Positions 1 to 6,588 of a stretch of DNA of 46,253 nucleotides are shown here, one piece after another. The position numbers and the translations under genes were made by a program. How positions within the stretch are numbered: position 1 is the first letter of the stretch; every line of letters starts with the position of its first letter. The notes below the pieces were generated by a model. The model worked only from the letters and a program-made list of their open reading frames with translations, made no database searches and was not told the origin of the DNA. The stretch comes from JAAYHC01 sp964483175 (GTDB lineage: Bacteria > Bacillota > UBA5301). The stretch is taken from NCBI GenBank assembly GCA_964483175.1, contig CAZAAT010000006.1, positions 1 to 46,253 of the forward strand, written 5' to 3'.

Positions 1-528
1 ACCTCAAGTGGCGGTCGGTTTTTTGATGCAGTCGCCGCTCTGTTGGGGATCAGAGACCAGAGCACCTACGAGGGTCAGCCGGCTATTGAATTGGAAGTTG
101 CCGCCATCAACTCTCACTTAGCAGGTAACTGGAACACGCGGCTGGAATTTGACGTTAAACAAGATCAGGAAGGTTTGGTGGTTGATCCAACTCCACTCTG
201 GGCGGATTTGTGGCACAGATGGAGGCGTAAAGAAGATCCTGGGGAATTGGCAGCTCGTTTTCACCATACCATGGCGGCGGCGATGGTCAAATTGCTGATG
301 CTGTCGGCTGAAAATGAGGGGATCACTACAGTAGCGCTTACTGGTGGTGTTTTTCAGAATCGGTATTTAACCGCGCAACTGATTACGGCCTTGGGCGAAC
401 ATGGGTTTACAGTCTTATTTCCACGTCTCCTACCGGTAAATGACGGTGGTATTTCGGCCGGCCAAGCCATACTTGGCCATATAGTCGTTAAAGGAGGAGT
501 TATTGATGTGCCTGGCGGTGCCAGCTAA
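1..528 (+). CDS. hypF: Carbamoyltransferase HypF, C-terminal part (5-prime truncated by window edge)
   Basis: Open reading frame enters the window already in progress; the first codons read TSSGGRFFDAVAALLGI, the conserved HypF C-terminal carbamoyl-transferase signature. Further on are LTGGVFQNRYL and LPVNDGGISAGQA, matching the Kae1/YrdC-partner-type nucleotide-binding segment of HypF. HypF makes the carbamoyl group from carbamoyl phosphate and loads it on the HypE terminal cysteine as the cyanide precursor for [NiFe]-hydrogenase. A TTG at 43 is not a start, because coding similarity continues upstream of it. The 3-prime end overlaps hypC by 23 bases. Acylphosphatase, zinc-finger and YrdC domains must lie outside the window. 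Confidence 0.93.
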   Translation, partial: TSSGGRFFDAVAALLGIRDQSTYEGQPAIELEVAAINSHLAGNWNTRLEFDVKQDQEGLVVDPTPLWADLWHRWRRKEDPGELAARFHHTMAAAMVKLLMLSAENEGITTVALTGGVFQNRYLTAQLITALGEHGFTVLFPRLLPVNDGGISAGQAILGHIVVKGGVIDVPGGAS

Positions 529-745
529 GGTAAGGGAAATCACAGGTTTCATGGCTAAAGTTGAAATTTACGGTAACATTCGTGAGGTAGGGATTCGACT
601 CGTCCCCGATGTGCAAATCGGTGACTGGGTGTTAATCCATGCTGGATTTGCCCTAGAAAAGATCGATGAAGAACAGGCGATGGAGACCCTGAAAATCCTT
701 GAAGAGATGGCCGAGCTCGTTGAGCGTGAGGAGGCCGGTGCATGA
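506..745 (+). CDS. hypC: Hydrogenase maturation chaperone HypC
   Basis: 79-residue HypC/HupF family protein beginning MCLAVPAKV. Cys2 is the family's essential iron/HypD-binding cysteine, so the ATG at 506 is chosen over the in-frame TTG at 503. Shine-Dalgarno AAGGAGGAG lies at 491-499. His45 in the LIHAGFAL segment corresponds to the conserved histidine. HypC carries the Fe(CN)2CO unit between HypD and the hydrogenase large subunit. It overlaps hypF upstream, and its stop overlaps the hypD start (ATGA), so translation is probably coupled. Confidence 0.95.
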   Translation: MCLAVPAKVREITGFMAKVEIYGNIREVGIRLVPDVQIGDWVLIHAGFALEKIDEEQAMETLKILEEMAELVEREEAGA

Positions 746-1881
746 GCGAGTATCTGGCCAACATTAATGACCGGTTTCGTGATCCGAGCTTAGCTAAGCA
801 ACTTCTCGAGCGAATTAATCAGGCAGTCAAAACTCTCGGCCGTCCGATTAACCTAATGGAGGTTTGCGGAACCCATACGGTTAGCATCTCGCGTAATGGT
901 ATTCGGCAAATTCTGCCGGAGGGGCTTAAGTTATTGTCTGGTCCTGGTTGTCCGGTTTGTGTGACCGCGCAAAGGGATATAGATGTGATTATCGAAGTAG
1001 TGAAAGATCCGGAGGTAATTCTTACCACTTATGGTGATATGATTAAGGTCCCGGGCACAGTATCCAACCTTCAAGAGGCCAAAGCTATCGGACGTGCGGT
1101 TAAGGTCGTTTATTCTCCGTTGGATGCCCTGAAAATCGCTACCGAAAACCCGGATAAGCTCGTGATATTTTACTCCGTGGGTTTCGAGACGACCGCTCCG
1201 ATGGCGGCTGCTACCTTGGAGCTTGCGGCCGCTCAAGGTGTGACCAATTTTAAGGTTTACTCGGTACATAAAATGGTTCCACCTGCATTGGCAGTTTTGC
1301 TTGATGCCGATGAGGTCAAAATTGACGGTTTTATTCTACCTGGCCATGTTAGTTCGGTTGTTGGTGGCGAAGCCTACCGGCCGGTCACTGAAAAATATGG
1401 GGTTCCGGCGGTTATTGCCGGTTTTGAGCCCTTAGATATCCTACTAGGCATTGAGCGGTTGGTAATCCAGCTGGTTAAGGGCAGAGCGGCGGTAGAGAAT
1501 GCCTATTCTAGGGCAGTAAACTGGGAGGGCAATACCGTGGCCAAGCAGATTTTGGCCCAGTTTTTCCAACCGGTTGATGCCGACTGGCGAGGGATTGGTG
1601 TAATCCCTGGTAGTGGCCTTGAGTTGGCCGATGAGTTTGACGCGTTCAATGCCCGCAATACCGAAGCTATTGCCGCAGCCTCTCATAGGCTAGTCGGGTT
1701 TAAATCTGAGATCAAAGGTTGCCGGTGCGGAGACGTGCTTAAGGGGATTATCCTGCCATACGAGTGCCCCTTGTTCGGCAAGGCATGCACCCCGAGCCAT
1801 GCTATTGGCCCGTGCATGGTCTCGAGTGAAGGTTCATGTGCGGCCTACTACAAGTATGAACGGCATAGACAGGTTGTTTGA
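742..1881 (+). CDS. hypD: Hydrogenase maturation protein HypD
   Basis: 379 residues, normal for HypD. Cys42 (EVCGTHT), Cys70 and Cys73 (GPGCPVC) match the catalytic cysteines. SVGFETTAP and PGHVSSVVGG are family motifs, and the C-terminal cysteine-rich stretch (KGCRCGDV, YECPLFGKAC, GPCMVSSEGSC) binds the [4Fe-4S] cluster. HypD is the scaffold on which the Fe(CN)2CO moiety is built with HypC and HypE. It starts with a 4-base ATGA overlap with hypC; hypE follows after 12 bases. Confidence 0.96.
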   Translation: MSEYLANINDRFRDPSLAKQLLERINQAVKTLGRPINLMEVCGTHTVSISRNGIRQILPEGLKLLSGPGCPVCVTAQRDIDVIIEVVKDPEVILTTYGDMIKVPGTVSNLQEAKAIGRAVKVVYSPLDALKIATENPDKLVIFYSVGFETTAPMAAATLELAAAQGVTNFKVYSVHKMVPPALAVLLDADEVKIDGFILPGHVSSVVGGEAYRPVTEKYGVPAVIAGFEPLDILLGIERLVIQLVKGRAAVENAYSRAVNWEGNTVAKQILAQFFQPVDADWRGIGVIPGSGLELADEFDAFNARNTEAIAAASHRLVGFKSEIKGCRCGDVLKGIILPYECPLFGKACTPSHAIGPCMVSSEGSCAAYYKYERHRQVV

Positions 1882-1893
1882 GGTGAAGTTACT

Positions 1894-2901
1894 ATGAACG
1901 AGCGGATTTTACTAAGCCACGGAGCCGGCGGGGGTGCCAGCCAACGCTTGCTTGACGAACTATTTTTTCGCGTACTAGGCAATGAGTTTTTGATGCAAAA
2001 AAATGATGCCGTCGTTTTGCCAACAATCCAAGGAAGAATAGCGATGAGCACAGACTCGTTCGTTGTTCAGCCGCTCTTTTTTCGCGGCGGCAATATCGGT
2101 AAGCTAGCTGTTTGTGGTACAGTCAATGATCTAGCTGTCCAGGGAGCTACTCCGTTATATCTGACATTGGGTGTGATCATTGAAGAAGGATTTCTCATGG
2201 AGGATTTGACTAGAATAGTCGAATCCATTGCCCAAACTTGTGCAGCGGCGGGCGTCAAGATTGTCTCTGGAGATACTAAGGTAGTGAATAAGGGGCAGGC
2301 CGATGGTATTTATATCAATACCACAGGCTTAGGGTTGATTCCCGAGGGGCGAAATATCAGCGGTTCTCTGGCCCGGCCGGGTGATGTAGTTATTATCAAC
2401 GGCTTAATTGGCGAGCATGGGATGGCGATAATGTCCGAACGGTCTGGGATCAGTTGGGAAACCGATCTGACCAGTGATTGTGCTCCGTTGAATGGGCTAA
2501 TAGACCAGATCCTCTCGGTCTCTGGAGATGTCCATGTGATGCGTGACCCCACGCGGGGTGGAGTGGCCACCACTCTTAATGAAATAGCGGTCCAGTCTCA
2601 GGTTGGAATTCGGCTTAATGAGAGTGATCTCCCTATTTCTGATGGAGTTCGCGGCGCCTGCGAGATGCTGGGATTTGACCCGTTATATGTAGCCAACGAA
2701 GGGAAAGTTTTGGTGATTGTACCCCAGAGCCAGGCCGATGTAGTCCTCTCTGCGATGCGGGATCACCCACTAGGACGTCAAGCCGCGATAATCGGTGAAG
2801 TAACAGCTGATCATCCTGGTTTGGTCACGCTTCGTACCGGCCTTGGCGGCGAACGGATCTTAGATATGATGGAGGGTGAGTTACTACCTCGCATTTGTTA
2901 A
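1894..2901 (+). CDS. hypE: Hydrogenase maturation protein HypE (carbamoyl dehydratase)
   Basis: 335-residue AIR-synthase/PurM-like protein. The N-terminus LLSHGAGGG and the DPTRGGVATTLNEIA segment are typical of HypE, and the chain ends PRIC, so Cys335 is the terminal cysteine that receives the carbamoyl group from HypF and is dehydrated to thiocyanate with ATP. GGTGAAG precedes the ATG. It closes the hypFCDE run; no hydrogenase structural genes or hypAB are in the window, so the target enzyme is elsewhere. Confidence 0.96.
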   Translation: MNERILLSHGAGGGASQRLLDELFFRVLGNEFLMQKNDAVVLPTIQGRIAMSTDSFVVQPLFFRGGNIGKLAVCGTVNDLAVQGATPLYLTLGVIIEEGFLMEDLTRIVESIAQTCAAAGVKIVSGDTKVVNKGQADGIYINTTGLGLIPEGRNISGSLARPGDVVIINGLIGEHGMAIMSERSGISWETDLTSDCAPLNGLIDQILSVSGDVHVMRDPTRGGVATTLNEIAVQSQVGIRLNESDLPISDGVRGACEMLGFDPLYVANEGKVLVIVPQSQADVVLSAMRDHPLGRQAAIIGEVTADHPGLVTLRTGLGGERILDMMEGELLPRIC

Positions 2902-2927
2902 CGGGCAATGTTCTGGGAGGGTAGGTA

Positions 2928-4421
2928 ATGCGGTTATTACTTGCGGATGATAGTATGACAATCCTCAAAGTTGTCGGTTCGTTCCTAAAACAACAAGGAT
3001 TTGAGGTTATCACCGCCTCTGACGGGGTTGAAGCTACCATCAAGGCCTCAACTCAGAAACCGGATCTCATTCTGTTAGATGTGATCATGCCTAAAATGAA
3101 CGGTTATCAGGTCTGCCGGCTTTTAAAAAATCAACCAGCAACAGCCCATATCCCGATAATTATCCTTACATCCAAAGATCAACCGCGTGAAAAATTCTGG
3201 GGTTACCAAACCGGGGCCGATGAGTTTGTTACCAAAGGATTTGATCAGACCCCTTTGCTAGAAGCGGTTAAACGACACCTACCTAGTGAAAAAGAGGTCG
3301 CGGCGACCTGCGACAGCGCCGAGAAACTGGTTGAGAATGAGTTTGATATTTTGGCTCGATCCAATGATCTCTTGGATGCCAAACTCTTTGAAGCGACCAT
3401 AGTGAATGAGATCGGTAAGCTAGCCAGCAGTTTGCAAACTCTCGAGGAAACTGCTTCTGCTTTATTTGCCTTGTTGGCCAACCTAACCGGATACGAAGCT
3501 GGTTTACTGGCCTTTTCCCATGGCGAGCAAGGTGTGATTTTGAGCAAAATTAGTCCTGGAGTAGGCAAAGATTATTTAAACAGGTTCCGTCATTACCTTG
3601 AGGCCAGACTAAAGAACGAGCATCCTGAGAGCATTCCACCAGGTGGATATGATTTGGAAATCCTGGACCGGGCCAAAACTGGCATTGTTCCTGAGGTGGG
3701 CAAGAAAGTCTTTGACCCCGGGCGGATTGAGGCAGTTTTCTTGCGCTCTAAAGGAAAGGTTATCGGAATGCTTGCGATTACAGCCGAACGGATTCGCCCG
3801 GCCAAGTCGGATCGAGAGATTCTGGAATTGTTCGCAAGTCATGGCACGATGGTCCTGGAAAATGCATGGTTATATGAACAGGTGCGTCGCTTATCGATTA
3901 TGGATGGTTTGACTAAGGTGTATAACCGCCGCTATATCGAAGAGCGGATTCGAGAGGAGATAAATCTTAGCCAACGGCACAAGACGAATCTTTCAGTAAT
4001 CATGTTAGATGTTGACTTCTTCAAAAAGGTCAACGACACATATGGCCACCAGGCTGGTGATGAAGTTTTAAAGCATCTGATGGTGGTCTGCCGTAGTGTG
4101 ACCCGGGCCACTGATATTCTGGGTCGCTATGGTGGAGAGGAATTTGTCGTAGTTTTGCCGGAAACCAATATTAAGGGAGCTGAAATAGTTGCTGAAAGAA
4201 TTCGAGCAGCAGTAGGCAATGATCCCTTTCCAACCTGTGCCGGTAGGATTCCGGTGACAATTAGTTTAGGTTTGGCTAGTATTCCTAGCCGGTTTATAAA
4301 CTCGGCCGAAGTCCTCATCAAAGCAGCTGACCTCGCCTTGTACCGAGCCAAAAGGTCGGGGCGCAATCGGGCATGTTGCTATGATCCTGGTCAAGATGGC
4401 TATCTAGTTGACAATGAGTAG
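2928..4421 (+). CDS. Response regulator with GAF-like and GGDEF domains (diguanylate cyclase)
   Basis: 497 residues. Residues 1-120 are a receiver domain with phospho-acceptor Asp51 (LLDVIMPKMNGY) and the TSKD/lysine region. About 150-310 resembles a GAF domain by secondary-structure pattern (lower certainty). About 325-485 is GGDEF, with the active motif GGEEF at 402-406 and an intact RxxD inhibitory site (RATD, 393-396) five residues before it. The protein should make cyclic-di-GMP from GTP in response to phosphorylation, with product inhibition. No partner histidine kinase is adjacent. A PilZ effector is encoded at 20906. SD GGGAGGGTAGG precedes the ATG. It sits between hypE and fabI. Confidence 0.9.
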   Translation: MRLLLADDSMTILKVVGSFLKQQGFEVITASDGVEATIKASTQKPDLILLDVIMPKMNGYQVCRLLKNQPATAHIPIIILTSKDQPREKFWGYQTGADEFVTKGFDQTPLLEAVKRHLPSEKEVAATCDSAEKLVENEFDILARSNDLLDAKLFEATIVNEIGKLASSLQTLEETASALFALLANLTGYEAGLLAFSHGEQGVILSKISPGVGKDYLNRFRHYLEARLKNEHPESIPPGGYDLEILDRAKTGIVPEVGKKVFDPGRIEAVFLRSKGKVIGMLAITAERIRPAKSDREILELFASHGTMVLENAWLYEQVRRLSIMDGLTKVYNRRYIEERIREEINLSQRHKTNLSVIMLDVDFFKKVNDTYGHQAGDEVLKHLMVVCRSVTRATDILGRYGGEEFVVVLPETNIKGAEIVAERIRAAVGNDPFPTCAGRIPVTISLGLASIPSRFINSAEVLIKAADLALYRAKRSGRNRACCYDPGQDGYLVDNE

Positions 4422-4431
4422 GAGGCAGCAG

Positions 4432-5208
4432 ATGAAAGAGTTATTAGCTGGAAAAACTTTCTTGATAATGGGAGTTGCCAATCAACGCAGTATCGCGTGG
4501 GGGATAGCCCGTTCTCTGCATAATGCCGGGGCGCGGCTAGTTTTCACTTACCAAGGTGAGCGTCTGAAAGAAAATGTGGCCAAACTGGCTACTTCGCTCG
4601 AAGCGCAGGATAGTCTGTTGGTGCCCTGTGACGTTACCAGTGACGAAGAGATTGCCGCTGCTTTTGCCCAGATTAAAGAGGAAATCGGTGTTCTACACGG
4701 TGTAGCTCACTGTATTGCTTATGCGCGCACCGAGGATTTGGAGGGTCAGTTTGTTGATACCTCTCGGTCCGGCTATGCCTTAGCCCAGGATATCAGCGCG
4801 TATTCCTTGGTTGCGGTTGCCAGAGCGGCTCGCGAACTGATGACTGAGGGGGGAAGCATTGTTACGCTCACCTACTTGGGCGGCGAGCGGGTTGTGAAAA
4901 ACTATAACGTTATGGGTGTGGCTAAGGCTGCCCTAGATGCCGCGGTCAAATATTTAGCTGCAGATCTTGGCCAGGATCGGATCCGGGTGAATGCCATCTC
5001 TGCTGGGCCGATACGAACGCTGGCGGCGAAAGGCATTGGTGATTTTAACCAAATTTTTAAAATTATCGAAGAGAAAGCTCCGTTGCGCCGAACCGTTACT
5101 CAAGAGGAAGTTGGCGATGCGGCTCTGTTTTTGTTTAGTGACTTGTCGCGGGGGATAACCGGCGAAATTATCCATGTTGACGGAGGTTTTAATATTCTCG
5201 GCCTGTAA
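4432..5208 (+). CDS. fabI: Enoyl-[acyl-carrier-protein] reductase FabI
   Basis: 258-residue short-chain dehydrogenase of the FabI type. N-terminal GVANQRSIAWGIA is the FabI NADH-binding signature. The catalytic set is Tyr148, Tyr158 and Lys165 (YNVMGVAK, the Y-x6-K spacing), and the end reads HVDGGFNILGL. It reduces enoyl-ACP in fatty-acid elongation in the cytosol. A TTG at 4408 and ATG at 4414 are in frame, but TAGGAGGC at 4419-4425 sits 6 bases before ATG 4432 and the family N-terminus fits this start. The gene begins just after the diguanylate cyclase stop. Confidence 0.94.
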   Translation: MKELLAGKTFLIMGVANQRSIAWGIARSLHNAGARLVFTYQGERLKENVAKLATSLEAQDSLLVPCDVTSDEEIAAAFAQIKEEIGVLHGVAHCIAYARTEDLEGQFVDTSRSGYALAQDISAYSLVAVARAARELMTEGGSIVTLTYLGGERVVKNYNVMGVAKAALDAAVKYLAADLGQDRIRVNAISAGPIRTLAAKGIGDFNQIFKIIEEKAPLRRTVTQEEVGDAALFLFSDLSRGITGEIIHVDGGFNILGL

Positions 5209-5228
5209 GTGATATCAGTATCTTAGCG

Positions 5229-5260
5229 GCATAGGATTTCCTAGAGGAGGATTCCTATGC
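5229..5260 (+). promoter_or_regulatory. Inverted repeat spanning SD and start codon of the next gene
   Basis: GCATAGGA (5229-5236) and TCCTATGC (5253-5260) are exact reverse complements. The right arm contains the ATG at 5257, and the SD GAGGAGG lies in the loop, partly pairable with TTCCT. In RNA this would fold over the ribosome-binding site. There is no T-run, so it does not look like a terminator. A regulatory role is inferred only. Confidence 0.4.
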
Positions 5261-6057
5261 CCGCCTATACTCGCTGGTACTATCTCCTGTTTTTACTGGC
5301 TCTCCTAGTGGTCGTCGCCCAGGGAGCCGGTCTGTTTTCTCGGTGCGCGATCCAAGTTGATTTGACCATTCCAGGTCGCGACTTTCCTAATTCCGGACGG
5401 GTGTACGGTCTGGTCTGTTCTGTCTTCGGTGATCCTCTACCGGGAGTTTCGGTGACGTTGGCCAAACAACACACGGTTACCGATGAAACAGGCGCTTTTT
5501 TCTTTGAATATATTCCCATGGGAAATCAGTTGATCCGGCTTGATTGTGATGGTTACCAAATCTTGTCCCGGCGGGTTAAAATTGATGCGGTCGATAATCT
5601 CCTAGAATTCAAGTATGAGTCCGGATTGTTTCCTGCCAATTTTGCAGTTGACTTCCATATTTATTATACGAAAGAAAGCCTTGAGCAAGGCCGTTGTTTT
5701 GGTGAAATTGGTTTTGCCAATGGCAGCAGCGAGAACTATTACTTATCCGATTTGGTTATTTACAGCCCTTTAGGTGTTGAGATTTTAGATCTGTTGCGCA
5801 CCGCAGAGGATTTCCGGGCAATCACCGGTACTCGTAGTGACTCGAACTTTATCGCCAAGCCCAAGATGGCTGTACTGGTCAGGCCGGGCGAGTTTTTTCG
5901 GATCAATCTCCCCCCGTTGGCTAATCCGCTGACGGATGCGATCTACTCTTTAAAATGCGTTTTTTCAACTCAAAAACAATGGGATGCCGGTAGTGCAACT
6001 ATGGAAATTCTGGAAACCGTATGCATTCTTGATGATGATTGGAACCCTCATACTTAA
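5257..6057 (+). CDS. Membrane-anchored or secreted protein with carboxypeptidase-regulatory-like domain, function unknown
   Basis: 266 residues. Residues 5-23 form a hydrophobic segment (YYLLFLLALLVVVAQGAGLF), a signal peptide or anchor. About 45-115 (GRVYGLVCSVFGDPLPGVSVTL, TDETGAFFFEYIPMG, LDCDGYQ) fits a CarboxypepD_reg/transthyretin-like beta-sandwich. The remainder is beta-rich with no recognised domain. No enzymatic motif is visible. It may be an envelope-associated structural or binding protein. The start at 5257 has SD GAGGAGG embedded in an inverted repeat. It stands between fabI and the structured RNA. Confidence 0.75.
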   Translation: MPAYTRWYYLLFLLALLVVVAQGAGLFSRCAIQVDLTIPGRDFPNSGRVYGLVCSVFGDPLPGVSVTLAKQHTVTDETGAFFFEYIPMGNQLIRLDCDGYQILSRRVKIDAVDNLLEFKYESGLFPANFAVDFHIYYTKESLEQGRCFGEIGFANGSSENYYLSDLVIYSPLGVEILDLLRTAEDFRAITGTRSDSNFIAKPKMAVLVRPGEFFRINLPPLANPLTDAIYSLKCVFSTQKQWDAGSATMEILETVCILDDDWNPHT

Positions 6058-6074
6058 ATAGTAAAAATCTAGTG

Positions 6075-6080
6075 TATAAT
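6075..6080 (+). promoter_or_regulatory. Sigma-A-like -10 box for the branched RNA
   Basis: A perfect TATAAT lies 18 bases after the stop codon of the upstream gene, with an expected transcription start near 6087. No good -35 is seen (TACTTA at 6051-6056 or CTTAAA at 6053-6058 at best). Its position just before the P1 5-prime arm at 6109 supports independent transcription of the RNA. Confidence 0.55.
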
Positions 6081-6133
6081 TAGCATCTCAAGCGGGAACC
6101 ATATGTGCAAGAGGTTTGTAGTGACCGGACTAA

Positions 6134-6172
6134 GACTAGTACGTGTTCGATTCCCTCGGATGCGTATTAGTC
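6134..6172 (+). repeat. RNA module M1 (hairpin)
   Basis: Continuous 17-bp stem 6134-6150 with 6156-6172, loop TTCCC, four G.U pairs. It is preceded by linker GGACTAA. The TTCGATTCCC segment resembles a tRNA T-loop, but no tRNA fold surrounds it. Confidence 0.7.
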
Positions 6173-6179
6173 GAGCAAA

Positions 6180-6215
6180 GGTTATTATGGGTTCGCGGCG
6201 GGATCCATAATAGCT
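6180..6215 (+). repeat. RNA module M2 (short hairpin)
   Basis: Stem 6180-6194 with 6201-6215, 15 pairs including four G.U. The outer part TTATTATGG/CCATAATAG is related to the outer stems of M3 and M5 but lacks their inner helix, as if that arm had been deleted. Linker GAGCAAA precedes. Confidence 0.7.
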
Positions 6216-6300
6216 GGAGCGAAGGTTATCATAGGTCGGTCGCGGGTTTACTGCAGCCCGAAAGGTTGTAGTAGGCTCAAAGGCTAGATCTATGGTAGCT
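6216..6300 (+). repeat. RNA module M3 with its linker
   Basis: Linker GGAGCGAA, outer stem 6224-6237 with 6287-6300 (4 G.U), inner stem 6244-6258 with 6264-6278 (15 bp, 5 G.U), loop CGAAA. It shares AAGGTTATCATAGG, CAGCC-GAAAGGTTGT and GATCTATGGTAGC with M5, so the two modules appear to be an internal duplication. Confidence 0.75.
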
Positions 6301-6395
6301 GAGTTAAGACTATCACTGGTTCCGCAGGCTTTTCGAGTTGGTGATTTGTATCAGTCGAAAGACTGATGCAGGTTGCTAAGGAATCTGTGATGGTC
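6301..6395 (+). repeat. RNA module M4 with its linker
   Basis: Linker GAGTTAA, outer stem 6308-6316 with 6387-6395, continued after a U-U mismatch by 6318-6323 with 6380-6385. The inner stem is 17 uninterrupted pairs, 6340-6356 with 6361-6377 (6 G.U), capped by a GAAA tetraloop at 6357-6360. A 16-nt segment (6324-6339) is unpaired or only weakly paired in the interior loop. Confidence 0.75.
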
Positions 6396-6476
6396 GAGCA
6401 AAGGTTATCATAGGTTTCGTAAGGGTCTGTAGCAGCCGAAAGGTTGTTGCGGGTTCTGTAGGGATCTATGGTAGCC
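6396..6476 (+). repeat. RNA module M5 with its linker
   Basis: Linker GAGCAAA, outer stem 6403-6415 with 6464-6476 (13 bp, 3 G.U), inner stem 6423-6437 with 6442-6456 (15 bp, 7 G.U), GAAA tetraloop at 6438-6441. Two 7-nt strands form the interior loop. Closely related to M3. Confidence 0.75.
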
Positions 6477-6483
6477 GGAGCGC

Positions 6484-6512
6484 AGGCCACTACAGGCCTC
6501 TTTCTGTTTTTT
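6484..6512 (+). terminator. U-tract terminator at the end of the branched RNA
   Basis: The 3-prime arm of P1 is followed by TTTCTGTTTTTT (6501-6512). The same bases can also form a local hairpin, AGGCC (6484-6488), loop ACTACA, GGCCT (6495-6499), which excludes P1. Either stem ahead of the U-run could cause intrinsic termination. Confidence 0.6.
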
Positions 6513-6588
6513 ACCAAGGTTAAAAGGTAGAGGATTACACTTCGGGGAGTAGAAAACTACTGTTGTAGATCTCTTGAGGAGCGTAATT

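Larger units (their letters stand above)
6087..6512 (+). ncRNA. Large multibranched G.U-rich structured RNA, family not recognised
   Basis: A roughly 425-nt non-coding region that folds by hand into one architecture. Closing helix P1 pairs 6109-6126 with 6485-6502 (17 of 18 paired). Inside are five modules: M1 6134-6172, M2 6180-6215, M3 6224-6300, M4 6308-6395, M5 6403-6476. M3, M4 and M5 each consist of an outer stem, an interior loop and an inner 15-17 bp stem capped by GAAA (CGAAA in M3). The six single-stranded junction linkers are GGACTAA, GAGCAAA, GGAGCGAA, GAGTTAA, GAGCAAA and GGAGCGCA. Of about 138 pairs I count 37 as G.U, with one A-C and one U-U mismatch inside helices. Every non-Watson-Crick change is G.U in + strand sense, so this strand is the RNA. 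A TATAAT precedes it and a U-tract ends it. No motif of tmRNA, RNase P, 6S, SRP or a riboswitch class I know was found. Confidence 0.85.

Noticed and set aside
6145..6156. tRNA T-arm-like GTTCGATTCCC in the RNA region
   Set aside because: No acceptor, D or anticodon arms fit around it; the bases are better explained by the M1 stem-loop.
6180..6476. CRISPR array or REP/MITE repeats
   Set aside because: The units vary in length and sequence, have no uniform spacers, and differ by pair-preserving changes, which fits modules of one RNA.
6087..6512. tmRNA or RNase P RNA
   Set aside because: The length is similar, but there is no tRNA-like acceptor with CCA, no tag reading frame, and no GAAAGTCCGGGC or ACAGAAA universal RNase P elements.
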